The notes under the pieces were generated by a model, which worked only from the letters and a program-made list of their open reading frames with translations, searched no databases and was not told the DNA's origin. This document shows positions 10,549 through 21,263 of a DNA stretch of 64,000 nucleotides, piece after piece. The DNA is from Golubevia sp. BC0850 (Eukaryota; Basidiomycota; Exobasidiomycetes; Golubeviales; Golubeviaceae): contig JAAVVG010000019.1 of NCBI GenBank assembly GCA_012976225.1, positions 62,001-126,000 of the forward strand. The letters are read 5' to 3'. The position numbers and the translations under genes were made by a program. Within the stretch, counting starts at the first letter, position 1; every line of letters begins with the position of its first letter.

Positions 10549-12390
10549 ATGACCACATCTTCTAATTCTTCTGATCCGACAACCCTTCTGATCCCTTTGC
10601 ATGTTGCTTACATCAAAGCTCTCGATGCTGTAAGTCAGCTTCGCTTGACCAGTCTTTCACCTTTCTTTCTGCCTTGCTGACTTCTCTGCTCTTCAAAACA
10701 GAAACGAACCTCTTTGGCCTATCACTTGACTACTCATCTTCGAATGAATGGAGTCTATTGGGGACTCACAGCTCTCGAAATCATGAATCATTCAGACGTT
10801 CTCCCGAGACAAGATCTTGTAGACTTCGTCATGAGCTGCTGGAATCCGCAGACGGGTGCGTTAGATCCTCCTTTCCCTCCGTGTCTACGTGTCTATGGTG
10901 TATAACGTCTTGAGATTAATGCGCTAATTGACTCTCGTATCTTCCTGGCTCTCGGACTCCTCTTTCGATATGCTCTCCTCTCTTTCTCTCTCTCGCGAAT
11001 CAGGTGGCTTTGGACCTTTCCCTGGACATGACTCCCACCTCCTATCCACACTTTCTGCCATCCAAATCCTAGCAATGAAGGACGCTCTATCTTCTCTAGA
11101 CAAAGAGAGGGTCATATCATGTGAGCTGAGACTGAGGATTCGAGGTAGGCCAGAGAACGAAGGTTCGAGCCATTTTCGAACGCTGATTCGTCTCTTCTTC
11201 TATCCATCTGGCTATCGGTCTTATGGTCCATTCTACACTAGACGTTCTTTCAAGGCAACTCGAATCAGGAGCCTTCACAGGAGATGAATGGGGGGAAGAA
11301 GATACTCGATTCCTCTACTGCTCGGTCTCTGCTCTATCTCATCTCAACGCTCTAGATCGATTAGACAAAGACAAAACAGTGAATCACATTCTGAGATGTG
11401 AAAATTTCGATGGTGGATTTGGTACTGGTGAAGGAGGTGAAAGTCATGCCGCTCAAGGTGAGATTGGTTTGAAATTTCGACAAAACGAAGAGTCAAGAGC
11501 TAATAAACTTCTCTTTCCTTCCTCTCTTTAATAGTGTGGGTCTGTGTAGGAGCTCTATCGATATTGAATTCTTTAGATAGGATAGACAAAGACAAATTGG
11601 GATGGTGGCTTTGTGAGAGACAGATGAATCATGGAGGCTTGAACGGAAGACCGCAGAAACTTGAAGATGTGAGTTTCCCTTCCGCCTCAAGAGATTCAAA
11701 TTCTGCCCTATCTTCAAGTTTCTCGTTTGAAGACCCCAGCTCCTGTGTGTACCGTCTCTGAAGCCGCCTCGTCTTCTTCTATGCGACCCTCCCTTCCCAT
11801 CCCCTCCACTCCCTCCGCTCTCGGTACAGGTCTGCTACTCCTGGTGGGTTCTCTCATCACTCTCGATCCTAGGAAGACTACACTGGATAGATGGAACCAA
11901 GCTTCGGCGTTTTATTTTATCTGCTCAGGTGAGTCACAGTACAGCGATTTCATTCATACTCTCCCGCCTGTCGGGATCTCACTTCCCCTCCCTCCCTCCT
12001 CTCCCTCCCGCCCTCTCCCCATCATCCCCAGGATCCAGAAGGAGGAGGGATAGCAGACAGACCAGAAAACGTGACCGACGTGTTTCACACTCTCTTTGGA
12101 GTGGCGGGTGAGTTCCTTATTTTTTTGGAAAGGGGCTGATTTTCATTTTCTAGCTTCCTTCTCCTTCCCCTCCCCCTATTCTGGGTCCTGCATCTGACTT
12201 TGTCTTCTAATCTTTTGTCCTTCTCATCAATTCGCTTCTTTGCCGCCCTCTCTCTGAAATCGAAGCGCTTTCGTTGCTTGGAAACAAGGAACTAGCCCCC
12301 ATCGATCCTGTCTACTGTATGCCAAAGGCTGTGATCGAGAGGTTAGAAATTGGGAGAGAGTACGAGGTGGTGGATAGAGAGAGTAGATAA
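10549..12390 (+). CDS. BET2: Geranylgeranyltransferase type II beta subunit (Bet2/RabGGTB)
   Basis: Catalytic subunit that, with Bet4 and Rab escort protein, transfers geranylgeranyl groups to C-terminal cysteines of Rab/Ypt GTPases. Eight exons read by eye: 10549-10629, 10702-10855, 11004-11120, 11242-11457, 11535-11668, 11830-11928, 12032-12107, 12266-12390. They total 1002 nt, so 333 aa, the usual family length. The prenyltransferase beta repeats are clear: [56 protein letters not shown] and [20 protein letters not shown]. The zinc ligands of the family are present: the Asp of DVCYSWW, the Cys of CYSWW and the His of FHTLFGVAG. All introns are GT-AG, and each splice keeps the family motif in frame. 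The N-terminus ([20 protein letters not shown]) matches the Bet2 start. Confidence 0.96.
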
Positions 12391-12924
12391 GAGGTTCAAA
12401 CTTCAATCGAACTATGCAAATCAACTTGTTCTCTTTCGTTCTCGACCCCACACAGTCACCTTCGAATGAAAACGATATCGTTTGCGCATACCCATCGATG
12501 GACTGTTTGACATACCAAAGTCAGAAAGTTGGAGACCCATCGAGGACGAACGAGAGTCTTCGATTCTTCGTCGTGCCCAAATTCCGTGAACGCGTCTTTT
12601 TCAATTTTTAAGGCACGGTACGAGCTGAGCTTCAAATTTATCACGCCGGCGGTTGGCTCCTGAGCCGAGGATGCCGTTTTCAATCAGAAATAGGAGCGGC
12701 TCCAATTCAGCAACCCTTCAAAAAACAATCGTTCCCCAAAATCGCTCTTGTCACATATCCTTCTCTCTTTTCTTTCTTCTTTCCCCTCTCATCTACTTCC
12801 TTTCTTCTCTTCTCTCTTCTTCCTTTGCACTTCCAAGTTTCGTCCTTTTCATCACTTTCCAGTCTTCTTCGCCCTCATCAAGACCAATTCCTCAACTACT
12901 CCCATCAAACACAACAAACAAACA
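12391..12924. promoter_or_regulatory. Upstream region of the MP88-like gene, pyrimidine-rich
   Basis: No gene seen. A strong C/T-rich block (about 12760-12850, TCTTT/CTTCC repeats on the plus strand) precedes the start codon by about 80 bp. Such CT blocks are common upstream of highly expressed fungal genes. The leader ends in an A/C-rich stretch (ACACAACAAACAAACA) just before ATG 12925, a typical fungal start context. Confidence 0.45.
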
Positions 12925-14605
12925 ATGATTTCAAGTATCATCTCCTCCATCGCCTTGGGATCTCTAGCTTTGTCCCAAGTTTCAGCTCAATCTTCTGTCC
13001 CAGCTTTCAACTATGGGACTCCTTCCACTTCAGCAAATGGTGTAGTCGCTCAAGGAAGTATGGGACCAACCAACCCTGCCGAACCAATGTTGGGAACTCC
13101 TATCAACCAAACCAGTGATGCCAGACTTGTTTCTGTCAACTCTATCGATGATTGGTGTCTCTTTGGGCCGGACACTTCTAGAGTCATCGCTGACATCGAA
13201 GGAGAGACTGTTGCCGTGAGTTTTGGCTGTGTACCGGAGATCGATTTGCCCCTTTTGCTAAACTTGCTCTATCTCTCAATTCCTCCGATAGTGGTGTACC
13301 AAGCCTCGTAACAATGCGAGAGTTATTGTGAGTAGAGACAATGGTCTAGATTTTACCGCCACCGTTCGCGGCTTTGCTGACATTCAACCTTCTCTCTTCG
13401 TTTTCTCAGCCCGATGGAACCGTCTCTGCCGTTCACTTCGTCAAGACTCCTCTATACGTTCAAGTCATGGCTCTAGGAGACTTTACAAAGATCTTGGTTG
13501 TCCCAGGTGATGAAGGAGGAGAATTAGACCCTCACGGAGCTACCGAAATGGGTTAGTAGACTTTGAGAAGACGACGGTCGAAGACGCAAATCTATTTTAC
13601 TGACCCAGCCTCTCCATCTTTTCTCCCTCTGCTTCTTCAGGTAACCCAATTGGAGGAAACGTCACTTCCAACGTCTCAGGATCAGATGTGCACTACCAAG
13701 AATGGATGTCCTACATCTCTTACAACGAGTTCTGTATCAGAGTCTGCATTGCCGGATCCGACATTGCTCCAACTCCTCTAGAATGTCAACACACTATCGA
13801 TGAGCTAGGTTGTGAATGGGTCATGCCAGGAAGCTACACCGACGATGTATTCGACTCGTGAGTTTGATCTCCGGTACTTGAGGACAAAATCGAGTCTCTT
13901 CGGAGGAGGTTCAGGGCTTTTGCTTCGTCGCTGCTTACTGACCATCGTATTGCCATTCTTTTCAAACAGCTGTCTAGCCGATGCTGCCTACCCACCTGGA
14001 CTTTTGTAAGTGTTTTTGGAGAAGAACCGGAGAAAGCATGCCCGTTCCCCCTTGTCCAGTACTCATCTTCTCACTGTTCCTTCCCAACTCGATTCTCTCA
14101 GCCCTCAAGCCGATGGATCCACCTCAACCTTCCAGCAGTACTACTCTTCAGTCTACACTGACCCAAGTGGAGGATTGCACACCTTCGTCAACGGTTCTCC
14201 AACCCAGGTGAGTGACCTGAATCAAACTGAGATCGACCCATTGAGACCAAAAATCAGGACTGACCTCATCATCTCAATGTCTCTATCTCTCTCCAGGCCA
14301 CTCCATCAGCTGCTTACTCTATCCCAGCTTCCTCTAGTTGCACCACCGGAACTTCGATCTCGAACGGAATCGCCTCTCTAGCGCAAGCTGCCTCTTCTTC
14401 AGCAGCCGCTTTAGCATCAACCGCCACCACCATGAGCGCCTCCACCAAGAAGGGTGGTTCTGCCACTACCACCTCCAGAGAATCTAACAACACCGCCGGG
14501 TCTGCTTCTTCCTCGAGCACCTCTGGAGCCATGAGCTTGCTACCTGGAGCTGGTCTCTCCATGATCGTCCTTGTTCTCATGGGAGGTGCCGCTGCTGCTC
14601 TTTAA
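12925..14605 (+). CDS. Secreted MP88-like (macrophage-activating glycoprotein family) GPI-type protein
   Basis: Cell-surface or secreted glycoprotein of a basidiomycete family whose best-known member is the Cryptococcus mannoprotein MP88; molecular function unknown. Seven exons: 12925-13215, 13292-13327, 13410-13551, 13641-13857, 13970-14005, 14102-14207, 14297-14605. A signal peptide (IISSIALGSLALSQVSAQ) is followed by the conserved core: NSIDDWCLFGPDTS, WCTKPRNNARVI, PDGTVSAVHFVKTPLYVQV, GDEGGELDPHGATEMGNPIG, EWMSYISYNEFCIRVC, CQHTIDELGCEWVMPGSY. A Ser/Thr/Ala-rich stalk and a hydrophobic tail (LSMIVLVLMGGAAAAL) suggest GPI anchoring. Cysteines come in pairs as in the family. N-glycosylation sites (NQT, NVT, NVS) are visible. 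The tight A-rich start context and CT-block promoter suggest strong expression. Confidence 0.9.
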
Positions 14606-14987
14606 ATTGAGCGAGACATCCTTCGAACCAGAGTTCTCCTTCCCTCATTGTCCATTATCTTCGAACACTCTTCTCTCTTTATTTCAAAGTCTCTTTTTTT
14701 TGCCCCATCTTGAAAGTCTCCCTTCTCAATGTGCTCAAAAAACTAATTCTCCCTCAACTCAAATGTCACTCACTCTCTTTTCAATTCTATCCTAGTCTAC
14801 ATCAAACATCCATCAGATCATCATTTCTAGAAGTAAATTAAATTGCAAGACCGTTTGAACTTCTTTCTTCTTCCTTCCTACCTTTCACCCAACGGACATT
14901 CGATCATCTTCACTTTCTTATACACCTCCTTCTCTGCAACTTTAATTCTTGAAATTGAAGCTTTTGTTATCGTTTCAGAAAGCTTCG
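14606..14987. other. 3' flank of the MP88-like gene
   Basis: C/T-rich, with no supported gene. Probably 3' UTR and terminator of the MP88-like gene, then the leader of the small frame starting at 14988. An acceptor-like CGTTTCAG at about 14970 could mark an intron before that small frame. Confidence 0.35.
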
Positions 14988-15113
14988 ATGTCTTCCGATG
15001 GCGCGAGAAAGAGGCAAGTGGGTTTCAAGCCTCGTCAGGGGGAAGGGGTTGGCGATGGTCACGCCTCTATAGAAAGGATCAGTTCAAACAACAAGCAACG
15101 GACTTTCACCTAG
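14988..15113 (+). CDS. Possible small protein (41 aa) or last exon of a small gene
   Basis: ATG 14988 to TAG 15113 gives a charged, non-repetitive peptide starting MSSDGARKRQVGFKP and ending NNKQRTFT, with Gly/His in the middle. Codon content resembles the neighbouring genes rather than the CT-rich flanks, and the stop is followed by a T-rich run. It ends 21 bp before the convergent gene on the minus strand. An acceptor-like site lies just before the ATG, so it may instead be the terminal exon of a longer transcript. I recognise no family. Support is only the reading frame and its context. Confidence 0.3.
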   Translation: MSSDGARKRQVGFKPRQGEGVGDGHASIERISSNNKQRTFT

Positions 15114-15134
15114 TCTTTTTTTTTCTCTGATACA

Positions 15135-17381
15135 TCATTGCCCAAAGTCCTGAACCTCAAAGACCAGGTCTTCTTCTTCTTCTCCGCTACCATCTTTGTC
15201 ATCTTCCCATGCTTCTACCTCATCGAGAGACCCATTCAAAGTCGTTCCCTGGCTTCCAGAATCCTCTCCATCATCAGAACCTTCCTGGTGCTCTTCTAAT
15301 TCTTCGTACTCTTCCAATCCTTCCCCGTCATCTTCTCCTTCGTCAAACTCATCCAACAATTCCATCAGATCCTTTTCGACTAAGGTTCTGCCCTCATCTT
15401 CTCTATTTATGTCAGAATTGCTCTTTGAAGAAACCGAAAGTAGGTCTTCGAAAGCTGAGGTCTTCGAATCTCTTCTGCTGGTTGTCGTAATGACAGTATC
15501 TTGAGCAGTCCTTCTTGAGAGACCAGCGTTCGAGTCGAGGTCGAGAATGGAATCAGACATCTCGTCTTCTTGATCCTCCAAATCAGAGTCGCTTTGAATG
15601 GTAGATTCGATTGACTTTTGACGTTCTGAGACGGATCCTTTCTTAGCCTTTTGAGTTGCTTTTATGTCTGAGAACTTGGACTTTTGCGAAAGTGATGGGG
15701 AGTGGAGAGATTAGCTGTGCAGCTTCGGCTTGAGATCGTCTTCATTGCGGATTTATGAAGAGAAAGAGAAAAGATCAGCTGTCATCACTCACGTTGACCT
15801 TCGAGAATCCAATCTCTTCTGTATCAAGCTCTGACATGGCTTTGAGAAGAGAGTGTGACGTTTGCTGAGTGGAAGGGACAGCAGCGAGCTCTTGTTGATT
15901 AGGGTCTTGAACCATTACGGTGTCTTGGGAGCCTCCGACTTGATCAAGTTCAGAGGCTGCCTGAGAGGGTGTCAAAGAATCGATGTCTTGAAAACGAAGG
16001 TTGAGGCGCTGGAGAAAGATGAGGGTTGGTCGCTCAGCTTTTGTTCGAGAGAAAGGGAGAGTCAGGGACACAAGAGATTTCAAAGCGTACTTCTAAGCAA
16101 TTTGCGAGTTGGGTGTCTGGAGCACGAGCCAGTGATCTGGTTGCAATCGTAGCTAGCGAGTTGGAGATGCTGACCAAGTAAGGTTCGAGCTGGACGCGGC
16201 GCTGTGGAGGTTAAAACGAGAAACAATAAAGCTACTCAATAAGTATCGGGTAGATTCACACGTGAAACATTGAGAGGCAATGGTCCTACTTACCTGACAC
16301 CATTTTCCGTGGAAGAGCGAGCCGTAGGCTTGTAGCAGATGAACTCTGAGGATCCTGGTAATTGACGTCGAAAGTAAAGACTGAAGTGGTGGGGGAAGAG
16401 TCGAAGCGCAAAGGATAGATCGTAAAGAAACTGAAAGTGGTTGGATAAAACGCGAAGATTGTTAGTCCACCTGTTTCAAGCGACACGAGTGGATTCAAGA
16501 ACGACTGTCTCACCTTCATTCCTTGAATGTTCTTCTTGTGCAGCACGAACACCTTCTTTTCGCATATCTGGAGACTGTGAAGAAGCACCTTGACTCTGAC
16601 TTTGGCTTTGACCGTCGGGCTGAGACTTTTCTTGAGAGGCATCTGAAGTCATCACCTTTTCCTTGTGTTTCTCTGACTTCGAAACTGAAGTTGATTTGAG
16701 AGTCTTCAGAGACCAGGCCAAGTGAATCTTGATTCCCAGAAGACAAGCTGGTTGCGATGAATCTCCGTGAGTCTGATTCGCGTCTCCAGATTGTAGACCA
16801 TTGGACGTCAAACGGTCTGCAGTGAAGCAAAAAATGCAGAGATAATAGAATAGTGAACCTAGAAGCTTCTGAGATCAAGAAGAGTAGATTGTATGCCATG
16901 GTGGTGGTCGAAAGTTATGACTTACAAGTCATTGAGTTCCCATGATCCCACTCCACGTCGTCTTCTTCGTCTCCTTTAATCTTGTCCGAGTCGATCACCT
17001 CAACTCTTCTCAAATTCAGATTATAAAGATTCTGTGAGAGAGAGAAAAAGAAAAAGTCTCATGAGTGCGAGAACCTTTTTCCGGCATCTCCTGTTGCTCA
17101 CCCACCTTTTGAATCAACCCTTTGACTACTTTGGCGATTCCACTACCGGTGATCTCTTCACTTGTCAAAGAATCAGAAACTGAAGATTTGTTTCCTTTTG
17201 GTTTGACTTGAGATGAGAAGGAAAGGATGAGAGAATCATTGTGCAGCGAGAAGGGCTGATCAGATTGGTTAGCGTCTTGAGATGCTTCTTCATCTTGAAT
17301 CTCTTCTTTGAAGATGGGTTGCAGGATGGCTTGAAGAGTGTGAGTCGAACTTCTGTTAGTGATGGTATGTTGTTCTGACAT
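15135..17381 (-). CDS. Uncharacterised multi-exon protein with acidic C-terminus
   Basis: Not recognised. Exons read as about 17381-17106, 17031-16924, 16822 to about 16518, about 16475-16310, two short exons around 16190-16060, about 16020-15794 and about 15680-15135. Product segments in order: TLQAILQPIFKEEIQDEEAS; LILSFSSQVKPKG; TGSGIAKVVKGLIQK; NLYNLNLRRVEVIDSDKIKG followed by an acidic run; TYRLTSNGLQSGDANQ; LLGIKIHLAWSLKTLKS; a Ser/Gln linker; FAFYPTTFSFFTIYPLRF; RVQLEPYLVSISNSLATI; RLNLRFQDIDSLTPSQA; LLKAMSELDTEEIGF; KSKFSDIKATQKAKKGS. A long Glu/Asp-rich tail (LMELLDEFDEGEDD) follows. The mix of short ordered blocks and charged linkers suggests a nuclear scaffold or chromatin-associated protein, but no motif decides this. 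The middle exon borders (16520-16060) are the least certain. Confidence 0.55.
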
Positions 17382-17410
17382 TGTATGTTGAGATGGGTTT
17401 AGGCAGAAGG

Positions 17411-17412
17411 AG

Positions 17413-17438
<26 letters not shown>
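17411..17438 (+). repeat. Poly(A) tract upstream of the acidic-protein gene
   Basis: A run of about 28 A residues (T on the coding strand of the gene starting at 17381), about 30-57 bp upstream of that start codon. A poly(dT) element at this place fits a nucleosome-free core promoter. Length is likely polymorphic. Confidence 0.8.
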
Positions 17439-17444
<6 letters not shown>

Positions 17445-17620
17445 AGATCCTACCTTTTTTTTCCGTCTCGCTCGTCTCGTCCTTGCGATTTTCGACCCCA
17501 GAAACGAATTGGTATAAGTGTATAGTTACCATTAGTGAATCTAATTTACAAGTTAATGAATGACAGAACCAATCTAGCAACAATGCGAACAATTAACACG
17601 TCTAATTAGCTACTTTTCCA

Positions 17621-20600
17621 TCACTTCCAACCTTTCCCATTCTGTCTAGCTTTGGCCAACTGCTCATCGCTTGCGAACAGCATGGCCAATGTGAAGTCTG
17701 CAAAGCTGGCATCATTCCAGTAGTTTCCATGGGAATACAACATCTCCAGGTATGGATGGGATAGGTAGGAAGAAGAGACTGGGATCGAAAAGTCGATGAC
17801 TCCCTGTTCGATGGAAAAAGAGAGAAAAGTGGTCAGTGGAGAGCCTCGCTTGCCAAAATGAGCAGATCTGCTGATAGAGAAGCCAAAGACACTCACCAGA
17901 GGATTCAAAGCATTGAACTTGCTTTGAGCTCTGACTTTCTCCTCAGACCTGTCATACGCCTTTCTCTTCTCTTCGACTCCAGCCTTTACTTTCTTCGAAT
18001 CTTGCGGAGTCTTGCTTCTCTCAACCTTTTCCTCTATCTCTCGTTCCTGGGACCCTTCTTTCTCTTCAGGCTTCACCACTTCTTCCCATTCTTTCTTCAG
18101 TTTCTTATCTTCAGCGACTGAAGCACTTGAAGGCCTGTCTGCGTACTTTCCCTTCCTAGAAGTCAACTTAGGTACCCAACTTTTGTCTTTTTTCTCTTCC
18201 TTCTCCTTCACTTCTTCTGTAGGAGTCTCCAGATCCTCCTTGCCGAACAGACCTTCAGCACCATCAAAACCCATACCATCCTCTTCTTCCTCTCCTTCTT
18301 CACTGTTTCCACCCTTGGTACTTGTCGACTTGTTCCATCCAAATAATCTAGAGCCAGAACTGGAGTTTGTACCCTCTTGATTTGCACCGGGTAGGCATCT
18401 GAGAACGGCATGAACAGCTTTCTTCACGTCCAAAGCCTTGAGATCTAAATGTTTGGCGAGGCTCGACGAAACTGTTGAATTAAGTCTTGTTGCGATTGGA
18501 TCCGAAGTGAAGAAGACATTGGCCACTCGATTGACCGCAAGGCAGCCATACTTCCCCACTTGATCCAGAGAGATTCCTTCCTTCGAATTCCCGTCTCCAG
18601 CCTCTCTACCCTTTCGAGCAACCAAAGCTTCCTTGTTTAACCAAAGGAAGAGAGCCACTGGACTTCCGATTAAGATTAGAACGTTGGTATCAAACTCTAG
18701 CTGTTTGTCCCCAAACCCATCTGTCTTTCCGAAAGGTCTGTCGACTCTGGTCGGCTGATTGGACAGGATGTCGATCGATAGAGCAGCTCCTAGACTGTGT
18801 GAAAGAATCGAAACCTTCCCACCATTCTCCTTAAACTTGGGATTCCTTTGGATGAATAATCGATGTAAGCGATTTGATTCTCGTACTACTCTGGATAAAA
18901 TGTGAGGTTTATGCTGAGATAGATAAAGAGGTATGTCTAAAGCAACGCCTGAAATCAGTTGTCTAACCAGCGGAATCGAATCACTTTCTCCCAAGATATC
19001 ATCTAGTTCGAACTCATTTTTCGTATAACCTTCGCCTCCTTCATCTTCGTCATCTTGATCGTTGGTAGGTTTGAAGTCTTCCAAAGTACTCCGCCACATA
19101 ACCGGTAAAAATTGGACTCTTTTCCCATCTAAAAGACCAGGAAATCCTTCGCCGCCGATCTCATTTGGAGAGTTCAAGTTGGCTCTACTTTGAACTAACA
19201 ATCTAAATGCATTTACAGCGATGGTAAAGTCGAGTGATTTCCACCCTGACATGGTAGCTAATCTTTGTCCTATTCCGTGATAAACCAAGACCACTTCGAC
19301 AGGCCTATCTTCTTCCTCTGACTCTCTCACGAATTCTTCTTCTTCAGTTTCGCTGTCGAAGGAAGGCGATTTCTTTCCTTCTGACTGTTCTTGAATCCTT
19401 GAGCCATTCTCCTCGTCTAGATCTGAAGGCTCTGTCTGAGAATCTGAAGCCTCTTTTGCGATAGAAGCAGCGGTAGCATCAGGTTTACTTCTGGCTTCTT
19501 CGTGATCTTCACTGGCACTGGCTCCTAGTCCCCAATAACCAATCCTAGAAGTTAAGGTCTTGAAGAGATCCGATGAGGAAGTGCTACTGTTCGGTGTTGG
19601 TAGAGATCCGGAGGAGCTTGACCTAGGCTTCTTGTTGCTTTGAGGTTGAGCAGCTCCCTTTGGTAGCGGAGATTCAGCTCCTTCTCGGCTAGATCGTGTA
19701 GGTGTCGTGGTTCCACTTCGATTACCATCCGAATCGTTTGAGGAGATGGAGACATTGCTTCCGCTTGGGTCTCGAACTGATCTACCTAGATGAGCTGAGA
19801 GTCTTTTAGTGAGCTTGTCATTGAGATTGGAAGATGAGAAAGATGTGCTTGAAGTTCTTTCGTGTTTTGAAGAAGATGGGGAGTGAGACGATATCGAAGA
19901 AGAAGTGGTAGAATCCCTGCTTTTGAGCAGTCGTAGAGTATTATCAAATCCTCTAACTAACAGCATCCCTCCTCCATGTTCTCCACTGATGGCGGTGAAA
20001 AAGGTTTTCTTGATCCTCCCACTTAGATCTTTGGAATAAACTCTAGCCAAGAAGGGTCCGATGAAGATTAGATAGCTTCCTTCTAAACTTTTCAAATCGC
20101 ATTTCAACTTTTCCTCTCCTTCTACTCCTACTGAAATGGATGATTTGAGTTCGGCGTAATAAGAAGAGGTCCATGGTTGAATGGATTGGTAGAGAGATTC
20201 TATTTCGAGAGCTAGAGCAGTGGAGCAGGGAGTGAGCTTGTTGGAATCGTAGAACCAAGAACCCAGAGTGATTGAGAACTCTTCTGATTTCCAGAAGACT
20301 GAGTTCAGCTTTGCGACGAAGAAGGTAGGGATGAGAAGGTAAAGAGAAAGGTTAGTTAGCATGCTGCGCTCTACATTGAGTCCCCTTCGGGAGCCTACCA
20401 GCTCCCGAATCCAAGTCCCGATGAGACCGATCTGATTTCAATAAGCCATGTTCCAGATTCTGCTTCGTTCTCAAGAGAAGGACATAGTCCTCGAAGCGAA
20501 GATAGAGCCTGGAACCCGATCTCTCTATCCACCATCATCACTCTTCCAGTTCAGGACCCGGACTCACCTTGTTTCTTCTCAAATCGACCTCATACATCTT

Positions 20601-20990
20601 ATCCTGCATGCAAGGAACTCTCCAGCTTGGAAGGTCAACCAAAGGATCCGGTTCAATGTACTTGAATTCATCTTCCTCCACCCTGTCCTTTCCCTTTCCC
20701 TTACCATTCCCCTTCGACTTGCTTTCCTTCTCCTTCTCTGACTGGTCAATCTCAACCTTATCATCCTGAGTAGCTCTACTCAATTCTAGCTCAGTGTTCC
20801 ATTCTTTGAATCCGGAATCGAGGTTCTTGGAATCTAGAACGCCGAAAGGCTTCCACACTTTCTCCTTTGAATGTAACCATCTTGTAGCTAAAGCTGGACA
20901 ACTCGGTTCTAGAGATGGAGTTGAACCTTGACGTAAAAGAGCTATTCGAGCTGGATTGGAAGGTGGATTAGATGTAGATTCGGAAGTCAT
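17621..20990 (-). CDS. DDHD-domain phospholipase A1 (PA-PLA1-like)
   Basis: Intracellular phospholipase/lipase family of yeast Ddl1 and metazoan DDHD1/2, acting on phosphatidic acid and other phospholipids at membranes. Exon 1 (20990 to about 20572) has the family N-terminus: RWLHSKEKVWKPFGVLDSKN and YEVDLRRNK. After an intron of about 260 bp, exon 2 (about 20311 to 17897) continues LNSVFWKSEEFSITLGSWFYD. A Ser-rich linker follows, then the lipase core VVLVYHGIGQRLA and the nucleophile elbow SILSHSLGAALS (GxSxG). The DDHD region has FDTNVLILIGSPVALFLW and VANVFFTSDPIATRLNS. A final 93-nt intron (17896-17804) has GT-AG borders, no stop and a length divisible by three. Removing it joins FNALNPL to GVIDFSIP, which fits the family pattern LNPxGxIDF better than the read-through. 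The last block LEMLYSHGNYWNDASFADF matches the DDHD C-terminus. Confidence 0.92.
20386..20409. repeat. Perfect 9-bp inverted repeat in intron 1 of the DDHD gene
   Basis: TTCGGGAGC and GCTCCCGAA flank a 6-base loop (CTACCA). It lies in the long first intron of the DDHD phospholipase gene. It could form a stable hairpin in the pre-mRNA. It is too short for a tRNA, and no flanking box C/D or H/ACA was found. Confidence 0.6.
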
Positions 20991-21263
20991 GGTATGGTGG
21001 GCTTGGAACCAATGAAGAGACAGACTACAAGAGAGAAGCCACCAGCATCACATGTGAACCATACCTGGCTCAGTCCTGTTTTTTTAAACGAACACATTCA
21101 CGCCAATTGAAGAAAATGTAATTCTATTTAGGTACTTTCCTACTCTCTCTTGTTTGATTTTGCAAAGATTCAAGCATCTACAACCCATTCCTTCAAGCCG
21201 CATTCGCCACAGTTTCTCCTTCCTTCCCTTCCTGATCCCTACTGAAACCTTCTACCTTTCGAA

